Shown here: positions 1 to 11,400 of the stretch, piece by piece | How positions within the stretch are numbered: position 1 is the stretch's first letter | How the letters are laid out: every line of letters begins with the position of its first letter | Origin: Hyaloperonospora brassicae | Taxonomy: Eukaryota; Oomycota; Peronosporomycetes; Peronosporales; Peronosporaceae | Length of the DNA stretch: 64,000 nucleotides | NCBI GenBank assembly: GCA_947650285.1 | Contig: CANTFL010000155.1 | Location: forward strand, 62,001-126,000 | Direction of reading: 5' to 3' | The notes under the pieces: generated by a model | Seen by the model: only the letters and a program-made list of their open reading frames with translations | What the model was told of the DNA's origin: nothing | Databases searched by the model: none | Translations under genes and position numbers: made by a program

Positions 1-1932
1 GATCCATACTTTGCAGCACGACCTTTTTAAGCCATTGAAGAGAGGTCAGGAAAAGATCGAGATTTATCTTCCAGATCGAGCGATCAGTCTTACTCTTCAA
101 TTTTTTTGTTATCAAAGCCCCTCTTAAAAATATGATGATCCGAAATTTACTTCAGCTCGCGCATCTGCGAAGATACCTCTGTCTATGACGCTTCAATCCT
201 AGGTTATGTCTTAATCTTGACATTTTCGCCAAGAGACTCACCGTAAAATTTCGAGTCTCCAGATGATTCGGGCACGCGCACCATTGTGATGGAGTGGTGA
301 TCGCCTTTTGAGATGTCGATCTCGACTTTCCATTGGCTTCCGGGCGACCGATTAACGGATTGGGATCCAATCTCGTGTTATATGTTTTTCTCACTTTGTT
401 TACCCGTCGGTGGGGCGGGTCGCACTCTTCCAGGTGGGCTTGAGTCGATGCCAAGCTTGAACGTGGTGGGGATTGGTGTTGTCGCGTGGTATACTTTACA
501 CAATAACGGGTGTACTAGTAAGGCGCTCGATATGATCCCCCTTGATCTCTACGAGATTGCCTTGTCAAAAGTAGGCGCTTGATCCGCGAGCCTTCTGACC
601 ACATAAGCCGTCTTGCGGTCTTACACATTCTCTTTTACTTGTCTGCTTCGTCCGATCGCAGTTAAAGTTGTTGTGTGAGAGTCTATTATCCCTGGCGAAA
701 CAATCCAGGGACATAACTTAATTAAAGTATGGAGCTTTCTTGACGTCGGGTGTCCAGTAATCAAATCCGAAATGGATAGCGACACGTAAAATTTAACTCT
801 CTTTAATGATAATTAATTAAACCTAAAACAACCCACACATCGCTAGGCCGTATCAATCACACGACTTTCAAATACAACGCGTCGCCCTCCCAGGAGGTTT
901 CCCCCTTGTACCTGTGTAGTTTACACGAAGTGTATTTTCTATAGAACCTTAGCGTGACCCACACACGACTTGTATACAGCAAATCGAGATGGAGAGATCA
1001 GATCGAGATCGAGATATCTGATACAGAAATCGAAATCGGATCAGAATCCTGCATCACCAGTTCCAGCCAGTATTCTTACAGTCAGAATCTTCCTCGGAAT
1101 TAACTGACGTCTTCGATCTGTGGACCCCGCTACCCAATGAAACCTTAATATCTTGAGGTCACTTTACCACACACGGATGCCCTTACCTGGACATGGAATA
1201 GCCCGTAAAATGTGCGCATCCAATAACGGCGTACGCTACAAAATTTCATGCCGTAAAGACTCGAGATTATGCGGGCTTCTGCCACGCTTTGTTCTACGAC
1301 TTTTCTGAACTACTAATTCCTCTGCGTCCACCGGGGACACTCATAACGTACATGTAGAAGCCACCATCATATATTATATATGTTATGGATGAACGTGACA
1401 GGCAACTTACGCTCTCCAACAAGGGAATACCGCAATCGATTATTAAGGTGAATACCATGGCGGCCTGTGAGCAGATTATTTCACGCGCACATGTCCCGCC
1501 TATACGCTTGTTGCACACCCAGCAATGACGTGAATCACCCAAATATGAACAGGCACGTGTCGCTGACACCCCGTCTCAGGCTTTAAAGAAAATCGCATCA
1601 AGGTTGCTCTAGACAGCAAGGATTAGCAAGCGAGATTGACGATCACAAAGTCGTGAACACACACTTGTAGCACACAGTCTAAAACTGGTGCTATGGCACT
1701 TTATACGACGTATCCGTGCCATATTTCCGTATGTATCGCAACGCTGTACCGACTCACGTGTAACCGTTTTTCACTCTGGAACCTGTCTACGAGCAACCTG
1801 TCGTGTCTATCCTCCGAATGATATTGAACGTACTATGCACCTATTGTTCATATTCCTGGTAGTGCCCCTTCGCCAAGCAAAACTGGAGGTGCATTTGTGA
1901 GGTCTGGGATAGACTCGGTCGTTTGAGGGAGG
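1..1932. other. Gene-poor stretch, nothing recognised
   Basis: Only short overlapping open frames are present, none with a motif I recognise. A 100-codon frame on the minus strand (152-454) has a cysteine/histidine patch (CPNH) and a basic C-terminus and could be retroelement debris, but it cannot be assigned. Base composition is AT-rich with no sign of sustained coding bias. Confidence 0.5.
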
Positions 1933-2204
1933 ATGAATCACCGTTTTTGTTTTTTCGAAAGCTTTCACATGCTCCGTAACATGGCCAAGAAGCTTGAGAA
2001 GTCTGCCATGATGCTTCAAACAAACGCTGGAGCTTTGCAGTGTCGATTACATTTCCCACATTATGTTTGGAACGGCTCAACCGAATCGGGGATCCTACAA
2101 TGTCAGAGAAGAGCCATCATGCGGTATCCCAATTCAGGTTGCGTTAAGCTCTCTCATGATTCCACAATTATGCCGACCAACCTGGAGGTGGTAAATGGGA
2201 ATAC

Positions 2205-2957
2205 GTGCTGTCGAGAGTGCGCTCAGCGTTGGCAGATGAGCTCCAACAACTCATTGAGCCTCCATTCCTGCTGCTCCGACCTGTTCTACCAACCTCTGCA
2301 ACGGACCTGTTTTTAAAATTCTTCGATTGTAGTTTACGGTATAACCCCGGCCCAGGAGGCTCCGGCTCTGTTATTGTACGTATCAAACCACAGACACATG
2401 CCGCTACAGTAGTCTGGATGGCTATCATTTCTCTTGAAGCGAAGACCTCTACAATCTTTACGGCCGCTAATACTGTACTTATTTATAGACTACGGCAGGC
2501 AAAATCCAGCGAATTTTGACCGTTGCATGTCTACGAGGATATTGTACTGGTAATCAACAAACTTTCTGGTAATCGCTCACCTCTCAAGCCTCACCTAGCT
2601 GCATTATACCTTAAAGCACTAGCAATTCCTGACTATGTTTCCGTCACCAGCTTGGCCCACCATGTCCTGGAATATTATAGGAGGGCTAACCTTGCAGTGA
2701 ACATTTCGATGAATACCAATGCAACTCTTCCAGTTCACGCTCACCCAAATATGAGCATTGTCTCTGACATCGCACTTCATATCCGGCACGACGTCATACA
2801 CTGGCTCGAGACACCGGCCGAACTCGACAGTAGATCGGTGTCTCGCGACAAGCAGACTGTCCGCGAGAATGCTTTGACAACACAACGAATGATGGCTTGG
2901 AGAACCGATCTTCCCGCGTTAGCGCCCTCCCCCACCATAAAGAGCAACGTCAGATAG
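2205..2957 (+). pseudogene. Decayed retroelement RNase H domain
   Basis: Two successive open frames, 2205-2519 and 2523-2957, together read like the C-terminal RNase H domain of an oomycete reverse-transcriptase retroelement. The first carries a D-C-S-L-R-Y-NPGPGGSGSVIV segment, which corresponds to the D-G-G-x-R-x-NPGPGG first catalytic block. It then reaches a TGA. The second continues with PLHVYEDIVLVINKL, in the place of the usual G-D-S second block, then PHLAALY and a VTSLAHHVLEYYRRANLAVN segment, where the family has a histidine block and 'N-x-x-A-D-x-x-AN'. The acidic catalytic positions are largely altered and the frame is interrupted, so this is a fossil. The open frame just upstream (1933-2316) may be more of the same element but I cannot align it. 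Family identification is by memory of the motif order; the interruption is seen directly. Confidence 0.6.
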
Positions 2958-2959
2958 TT

Positions 2960-5577
2960 CAATCTCTTTGACAAGGGTATCGTTGGTCGATAACGTTCCT
3001 TGATGTATCCCACCTTTAACAATAACATTTTACCTGTATCTTTTTTTACGGCAGCCAAATTTAAAAATAATTTTTCCGCTCTTTTCGCACCCGAAAACGT
3101 CTTTTTCAACATTCCCGTCGCTCTGCACACAACAAGCACTTCATTTGCACTTTCTCAACTTTAATTAATGTACTAATCAGTCAAAATTCATCAACAGGTC
3201 GTGCCTCAACAAACGGCTACGGCATTTGCGTGTTATGAGGGCAGTTGCTGCGCCCGCAGTTTCATCTAAAAATAAGGTGAGTCTAAAAGCTAAAAAGGGC
3301 CTTTGGAAAAGACTATCACTGCGGCGGCCATAGATCAGTCACCCTGGATTCCATTGCAAACTAACCTTCATCGAGTTGCTCTGGGGAATACCAAATGCCC
3401 TGCTCGAAAAAAAGCCTTGAGCACCTGGTCTTAAAATCTATTACATACGTCCCTCTCACAAATATCCACCGCTATTTTTGAAACGATTTCGGTACATGGA
3501 CGTATATCGCAAACTCCTGACCAGGAAGGCTGTCGAATACGCCGTCAAGAAATATCAGCCGCATTGTGAGGTTTTAATTTAATGTTAATGGATATGAACG
3601 TTTTAGATGCTGCCCATTATTGTGCTTTGCATTTGCTTTTGCAACTACGTGATTAGTTTCGATTAATTTGGATATATGAATACGTCAATTTTGGTAAACA
3701 AAGAACTTATACAGGCAAAACAATGCCGTTTAGGGTGTTGACAGCCAATTTTGCACTTTTAAGACTGCAAAAATGATTCTAGTATGCTAATTTATCTACT
3801 TATTCATATGATTGCACGTAGAATAATTGAAAAAATCGATAAGCATAAGTCTACGCGGGGAATTGAGGGCGGCTATATGGGGTTCGCCGCATGCCAAAAT
3901 CAATGAAATTTTCCGAACTTAAGGGTCCTACAACTTCGCGAAAATTTTGTCAAATTACATTCGAGACTATAGAGACGAAGCCTGTAGCATATTATAGCCA
4001 TCTATGGCTCTAGATTTGTGTGTAGAGAAGATCGGAGTGAGAAGTAGCGAGTGTCAGAGATCGAACATTATTACAGGTTATACAAGGGGCACACTAGACT
4101 AAAGCACAAAGAAAGCCGTCGGCTAACCTAATGCCGTTCCACTTAGAGACAACATTCATCTACAGCATTCATGCTGCTACACGTCTGTTCGATATGATAA
4201 ACTCACCTTGGACCTTGCGTGTAGTTTGGACGAAAGACGAAAAATTCAGACTGATCTAATGTGCCACTCTTTGCACATTTTACAACGATATCAGCACCAA
4301 GGGATCATGAAGAAGGCCGCAGCAAAATTGTAAAAGGACGCAATGTCTGATCTTGGAGGCAAGCATTGCCAGCAATCGTTTTACTTGATGTCGACAGTTT
4401 CTAGGATTCCACGTCCAGCGGAAGGAAGCTGTATCAACTCAGCGCGACGTTACGGGACCGCGCAAGTGGTGCTGTTGCAGTGTTGTCGGATGCTCCGTCA
4501 GACCAGATCACGTTGCTCACACTTGCCAATGCAAGTCACCTTAACGTTGGAAAGTTTCTGCACTACCCGGGACAAGAAACGATTCTACGTGTAAGAACCA
4601 TTCTTTCGGCGTGGGGCGACTCGAAGGCCTCACTTATACTCTCCGGGACTGCGCGACGCACACAAGGGTCGTGCAAGTTAATATCCCAGAGGACGTAGAC
4701 AATGGCAATGAAGTCGGTTGTGTTTGAGTACAAACCAGCGGCGTTGCATTAATTTGCATCGGGACTTCCACCAGAAGTGCGGAGGGATTTAAAGCCTCGG
4801 TTATCGGATAGATCGACATCGTGGAATAGGCCTGAAATCGAATTTGGTGAACAGCGTGCTTTGTAAGCGCCTCCACAATATAGACTCAGCGAAACAGGAG
4901 CGCTCATGAGCAGGCATATGCATCCGCCAATCGAGAGGTCGTACAGCTTCGTCAAGTACTTATTCGACACCTTTGCGCGGTTGATAAAGAAAAAGCGGCA
5001 TGGTGGAGATGGTCACAATAGTAGTCTGTCCCTACTGGCTACGGACATACTTTACGGGAAATCCCACGAGCGATTCGCAAAACAGAGCCCACAACAGCGC
5101 CAGGAGCCATCTCCTACAGGCTCTCGAGTGTCTTACGACTCGGTAGCAATCGTGTACTGCAATGGTATACAGACAGTCTGTTTGCTCTACTTCTCATGTC
5201 GCGAAGTTTTTCTCGCGCGGTCGTGAGTTGGGAAGAATTCCTACGTGTGTGGATCGAACGAGCCACGCGACCGAGGCGTCAGATGATCGCACAGCAGAGC
5301 CTGCGATGGAATAAGTCAAAACTAGATAAGTTATAAGGAGTCGAGTTAGACATGTACACGTGTCAACGCGCTACCGCATATGCACAGTCATTCCGTCAAA
5401 TCCGTAGTTGAAAGAATCCGGTGATTGTAGCGTTGCAGGATGATCGATTGCCTGCTTATCCTATAGAAAAGCACGCCGCGACAGCCGCAGCCGCTCGTGC
5501 CAGACAAAGAACCGGAGGTCTCTCGTAGCAACAGCAAACGTTTGCGCGCGTTTGAGAGAACGACATATTTGGCGTAA
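2960..5577. other. Gene-poor stretch with possible coding debris
   Basis: No intact gene is recognised. Short open frames at 4343-4594, 4480-4698 and 4906-5226 have no motif I know. A short in-frame segment near 3495-3580 (YMDVYRKLL...EYAVKKY) has protein-like character and may be an exon or transposon fragment. There is no start codon context or neighbouring exon to support a gene. Confidence 0.4.
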
Positions 5578-7945
5578 TCCTAAGTAGTTTTGAAAGTTGT
5601 GAGATCCTTGTATCCGTTCGCTACTATTGCGCAGTTGGAGTCGTTCGATACTGCTTTTGTATCATGAACGAAGTCAACCACTTGTCGGCTTTCCGACAGT
5701 CTGTCAATCGCTTGTCCATATACAATGACTCAACCACTGAAAGCTCAACAGCCCAAAAACGCAGTGGTGGGTGTGCGTGGACGCAAGCCTGGGACGGTCA
5801 GGCAGTATGTACGTCGTTCCGGCCATCAAATTGTCCGTGCTGGACGACCGTCTGCTTGCGATGTTTCTTGTCATGCATCAACAAATGCTGACGTACGGCA
5901 GAGAGAGTTGCTCTTGTCGTGTGGGCCCGCGAGTGTGTGTGTGTGTGCGTCATAACCCAACAGGTACTGCATCTTTTCTGAAAAGCAAACCATGCGATAG
6001 GGCCTGCCCCCTATACATCCGATCGTATGTTCGCTAAAGCAGATCGATGCATCTTGGCACGTACCAACCACTCTGATGTCGACGATCGCACGTACGCCCT
6101 CATGCAACGGTACATTTCTCACACAACCAACTGCTTGTTGTGGCATCCCATCCTGTCGCAACACCGCGACGACGCGTCGGGCTGGCTCTCTTTGCTGAGC
6201 AGCTGTACATAATATGTTTAAAGCAGCCTGATTATACGCCGCAGAACCAGCCTATCACAACCCTCTGAATCCCGAACTATTGGATGCAACGAGGAAGTGT
6301 GTTGTTGAGATAGTACATTTCCGTATTGTCGACCATTTGTAGTAACGCCACACCAAGTCGCACGATTCCTAAGTAGTTTTGAAAGTTGTGAGATCCTTGT
6401 ATCCGTTCGCTACTATTGCGCAGTTGGAGTCGTTCGATACTGCTTTTGTATCATGAACGAAGTCAACCACTTGTCGGCTTTCCGACAGTCTGTCAATCGC
6501 TTGTCCATATACAATGACTCAACCACTGAAAGCTCAACAGCCCAAAAACGCAGTGGTGGGTGTGCGTGGACGCAAGCCTGGGACGGTCAGGCAGTATGTA
6601 CGTCGTTCCGGCCATCAAATTGTCCGTGCTGGACAACCGTCTGCTTGCGATGTTTCTTGTCATGCATCAACAAATGCTGACGTACGGCAGAGAGAGTTGC
6701 TCTTGTCGTGTGGGCCCGCGAGTGTGTGTGTGTGTGCGTCATAACCCAACAGGTACTGCATCTTTTCTGAAAAGCAAACCATGCGATAGGGCCTGCCCCC
6801 TATACATCCGATCGTATGTTCGCTAAAGCAGATCGATGCATCTTGGCACGTACCAACCACTCTGATGTCGACGATCGCACGTACGCCCTCATGCAACGGT
6901 ACATTTCTCACACAACCAACTGCTTGTTGTGGCATCCCATCCTGTCGCAACACCGCGACGACGCGTCGGGCTGGCTCTCTTTGCTGAGCAGCTGTACATA
7001 ATATGTTTAAAGCAGCCTGATTATACGCCGCAGAACCAGCCTATCACAACCCTCTGAATCCCGAACTATTGGATGCAACGAGGAAGTGTGTTGTTGAGAT
7101 AGTACATTTCCGTATTGTCGACCATTTGTAGTAACGCCACACCAAGTCGCACGATTCCTAAGTAGTTTTGAAAGTTGTGAGATCCTTGTATCCGTTCGCT
7201 ACTATTGCGCAGTTGGAGTCGTTCGATACTGCTTTTGTATCATGAACGAAGTCAACCACTTGTCGGCTTTCCGACAGTCTGTCAATCGCTTGTCCATATA
7301 CAATGACTCAACCACTGAAAGCTCAACAGCCCAAAAACGCAGTGGTGGGTGTGCGTGGACGCAAGCCTGGGACGGTCAGGCAGTATGTACGTCGTTCCGG
7401 CCATCAAATTGTCCGTGCTGGACAACCGTCTGCTTGCGATGTTTCTTGTCATGCATCAACAAATGCTGACGTACGGCAGAGAGAGTTGCTCTTGTCGTGT
7501 GGGCCCGCGAGTGTGTGTGTGTGTGCGTCATAACCCAACAGGTACTGCATCTTTTCTGAAAAGCAAACCATGCGATAGGGCCTGCCCCCTATACATCCGA
7601 TCGTATGTTCGCTAAAGCAGATCGATGCATCTTGGCACGTACCAACCACTCTGATGTCGACGATCGCACGTACGCCCTCATGCAACGGTACATTTCTCAC
7701 ACAACCAACTGCTTGTTGTGGCATCCCATCCTGTCGCAACACCGCGACGACGCGTCGGGCTGGCTCTCTTTGCTGAGCAGCTGTACATAATATGTTTAAA
7801 GCAGCCTGATTATACGCCGCAGAACCAGCCTATCACAACCCTCTGAATCCCGAACTATTGGATGCAACGAGGAAGTGTGTTGTTAAGATAGTACATTTCC
7901 GTATTGTCGACCATTTGTAGTAACGCCACACCAAGTCGCACGATT
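5578..7945. repeat. Three tandem 789-bp repeat units
   Basis: Three head-to-tail copies occupy 5578-6366, 6367-7155 and 7156-7945. The spacing is exactly 789 bp between matching positions. The copies are nearly identical: one clear difference is G versus A in 'ggacgaccgtc' of copy 1 against 'ggacaaccgtc' of copies 2 and 3, and another is 'gttgttgag' in copies 1 and 2 against 'gttgttaag' in copy 3. Each unit contains a short (TG)n tract and the same set of small open frames (the longest is 97 codons on the minus strand). None of these shows a known domain. The near-identity implies very recent amplification. The last unit ends about 110 bp before the secreted-protein gene at 8055. An assembly artefact is possible but the few copy-specific differences argue for real copies. 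Confidence 0.95.
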
Positions 7946-7995
7946 TCGATTGCGTGTCCAGTCTTGTTTGCTTTTTACAGATATTCAACGCTATT

Positions 7996-8010
7996 GCCAT
8001 TCCATCTTTT
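7996..8010 (+). promoter_or_regulatory. Inr-like core promoter element
   Basis: The sequence gccattccatctttt resembles the oomycete initiator plus flanking promoter region (roughly TCAYTYYNCAWTTT). It lies about 45-60 bp upstream of the ATG at 8055, the normal distance. It supports the idea that the downstream small gene is expressed. It is a pattern match only. Confidence 0.45.
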
Positions 8011-8054
8011 GCACCTCGCATCACAGCCCAACTCATCCAAACAACCGCAGACCC

Positions 8055-8408
8055 ATGCGTGCCTCAGCTGCGCTTGCTATTGTGGCCTCCGCTGCCGCTT
8101 GCTCTACCGCCCAGATGTGGCAGGCAACACCTCCATGTGTATGGGAAAATAGGTGCGCGCTAATCCACCCACGCTGGAATGCTCCTATCGCCATATCGTG
8201 CACTGGCGCCCATGATTTTGATGGCTGCTGTCAAAACCATTGCCATCAAGCAAGTTGCCATCCAACTATGTCTTGCACGACGAAACTGAATGCCATCGAG
8301 GGTACGAAATTGTGTACACCGGTTGGTCACGATCCAATGGTAGTCGATCTCTGCTGCCAGAATGAATGCCGACGCATGCCCCAGCCCACAGTTGAGCCAG
8401 AGAGGTGA
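8055..8408 (+). CDS. Secreted cysteine-rich protein, two PcF/SCR-like modules
   Basis: A 117-residue protein. Residues 1-20 form a short signal peptide with an alanine-rich core and a likely cut after ...STAQ. The mature part has twelve cysteines that fall into two six-cysteine modules: C28-x5-C34-x14-C49-x8-CC58/59-x3-C63 and C68-x5-C74-x12-C87-x12-CC100/101-x3-C105. Both modules end with a CCQN(H/E)C motif, so the protein looks like an internal duplication. The order C, C, C, CC, C resembles that of the PcF/SCR family of small secreted Phytophthora proteins, some of which are plant-toxic; membership here is inferred from spacing only. No transmembrane segment follows. The ATG at 8055 was chosen because it opens directly into the signal peptide and has an Inr-like element upstream; a longer frame from 7950 lacks this. 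The gene is intact and abuts the 789-bp tandem repeats in a repeat-rich block. An apoplastic effector role is inferred. Confidence 0.65.
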   Translation: MRASAALAIVASAAACSTAQMWQATPPCVWENRCALIHPRWNAPIAISCTGAHDFDGCCQNHCHQASCHPTMSCTTKLNAIEGTKLCTPVGHDPMVVDLCCQNECRRMPQPTVEPER

Positions 8409-11400
8409 CACCGTATGGCGACGAACTACTCGCCGAAGGGGATCTGGCTCTGCATCCTACGCCCGGAGAACGTAACGAACTGCACCTGTGAAGTAGGTTA
8501 CTTCGCTACCGCGCGATACTAAGTTCGATCGTCGGCGAGTAGAAAGGGATGCATAATCGAATGTAAAAACTCGGCACATGCCTTTTGAACGTCCCGTTGT
8601 TCTTGTTATAGGTTCCTAAGTGTGCCGCTCACATGTTACTTACTAATTTTGGAGACCTTACCTACTTGTCTACAAAAAAGTTTGATCGTTTTGGTACTAC
8701 GTATCAGCTAATCTGTTCAGAATCTCAATTTTTTAACAATAGGCCATTCATATGTGGCTTAACTCAGTCCGACCTTCGGTTGTTTATGCTCAACGAAGGG
8801 AATGGATAATTTTACTCCCCTTTTGATAATATCCTGTCCTTTTCAATTTACGTGGTACACATTGCTATACATCAATTATTTTGACCGCTTCAGAAACAAT
8901 TATAAATGTCTAATATCAAATTTCGTAGGCGGCTAATTCACTTAACTAGCAAGTCTAAACCTTGAGGAGGGAGCATGCCTGGGGTGTTCGCACATCAAAG
9001 TCGCGGAAGGTGTGGCATCTGCTAAGCGTCAGTCAATTTTGTTGAAACCGAAACGCAATGTAATGAATCGAGAACACACAATTAGATGCAAAAGAAAGAG
9101 TGCTATAAGTTTCTTTATCTCCTGGCTAGCTATTAAATCCTTGCAGCAGGAAAAATCGTAAAATGAAACTTGCAGGTGCTCGGCGCAAACATGATATCCA
9201 GAATGATACTCGTACCGCATTCTTGGTGCATCAACTTGAAGCTTGCCTTTTCAACAGTTGTGTTATTGAGGTAATGGCAGCAACACTTTAGGAACCGTTG
9301 TTGTTCAGAGGATGCAAAAAAATAATCTTGGTGTCGAAAACAAGTCGATTGCTTCAGTTGCTTCTGAAAAAGACAGAAAGTGTGGTATTAATCAACATTA
9401 GATTTCTTTCCATCATGGCTGCATTGCTAGAATGAGCGGTCTCTTCAAAGTACCGATTCCACATGCACAGTTAAAATTGGTGTAAGGTAAGTCGCGAAGA
9501 GGGCAAAAGATTCTTTTGAATTTGGAAGTGGAGAACAAGTCGGTTGCATCCGTTGAATTTGAGTAATCACGTAGACGTGACCAGAGCTTTTGGTCACGCG
9601 GTTCAGACGGAAGTAAATCGAACCGACAAAGGAGTGAATACAACAATCCGTATAATAATGTGCACTAGGTGACGTACGAGAGAGTGAATATAATCCAAAG
9701 CGAGTGAATGAAACCCCCGATAGTTCCCTTGAAATGAACGTACGTAGAACTTATATATGTGTAGGTTCATTCGACGTTTTTCCGTCTCATCTGCAAGGGG
9801 TAACGTTATATCGATAGTTGATACCGAGTCCAGCAGTCGTTTCGTGCTGATATTTAAAAGGCGTGGTAAATTTAACATGCGAAATACTTCAATCTTCGCT
9901 CGCACATTGTGCAATACTGATGCAAAACGTCGCGAAGCATGCCTGACAAAAGTGATGGCATTGTAGCAGCCACGGTAAACGAGGCGATGATGTGAGTGGA
10001 TCAAAATACTTCTGTCGGCGATGCACGTTCTAAACACTTCGGAGACTTGACATTTTGAAGGCGGCAATTACTTTCGCTTAAATAAGTAGGACCAATCGAA
10101 TTAGCCTACAAAGCTGTCATGGCATCGCCTCGAATGGCACGTCCGTGGTTTGGGCAACATTATATGAGGGGCTTCGTCGATCATACGTATGACTGCCGGG
10201 CACCCACGCTGAAACAACGGATACTGTGTTCGGTAACGCCATTCTGGACGACATGCTGTTAGCTTCTCGCTTTGCTGTTCGATATCAAACGCATCCGGAT
10301 AAATCATGCATCGACTGAGGCGAGATGATGCTGGATGTGCCCCGTACGTTTGCCCTTTACAGTTCGTTCTATTTATATTTGTCGATAAGTTACTGATGAG
10401 CTATTGAAATGTAGAACATGGTGCGCTATCAAACCCGCTTTTACTGTGACTAATGGTGATAAAACTTTCCAGGATCAGCTCTCGTTTGCGATCAAATGCC
10501 AAGACACTTGATCGGTCATATCAAGAAGAAAATACTGCGAACACTACTCGAGTTAATCGCCAAGAAGCCTGTAGCTTCCGTAGTGCTGACCCTCTCATTT
10601 TGCTACTATAGACGCGTTTGCTGAGTCGGCCATCAAATAAGTGCTGGGACGTCTGGCTGGCAGGTCTCATCAGGGCTAGGTGTCAATACTGCGGTTACGT
10701 GTGACGCTTGGCACTAAAAGCGTAGTGTGGGTTTCTACGGCTACACAACTTCATTTTTTGGAGCACGTTTGACTACCGTATCTCACGTATGCTGTACTTG
10801 CAAAGGGTAGATAGCTCTTGGCAATTCACATAACTGAAGCCACCACTTCATATACAAATTCGTAGCTGCAAAGAAATGGACTAACCCGTGTTTATATTGT
10901 TACCGCGCACACTAGAATGTGATAACGAAGTGTTGTGCATCATATGAATCGCTTTCGATACGATCCGAATGACATGCCAACACTTGCAGATGCAAGCTGA
11001 AATATATTTTGCTAGCATGATTGGCATGGCCAATCGACAAAGAGCAGCACATATCCAAATCGTCCTTTAGTCAGCGTAGCGGCGACTCGCTGATAAGAGT
11101 ACCCCATAGACAAAATGCACCGGTAAAAAGAGCGACCATCTGAATTGCCGCGATTCACTACGATCTCGTCGAGTCTGAAATAGCGGCAAGAATGGATACG
11201 TGACAGTAGAAAAAGCCTTAACGTAGGTGTTGGGACTCCATTGTCTTTTCAAAGCTCGCACTCCGTCGACTAAAGCACTTACTATGCACCAAAGTATCAT
11301 CGTAGTGCATCAGCGCGGTAGTTACATTTTAAGTAAATGACCAAAAAGCACGAAACGTACTGAGTCGGTGCTTCGAACCACATAAGTTGTTGTTATGCGG

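Noticed and set aside
5871..6164. 97-codon minus-strand frame repeated in each 789-bp unit
   Set aside because: Its preservation follows from the recent tandem copying; no domain, signal peptide or codon bias supports a protein.
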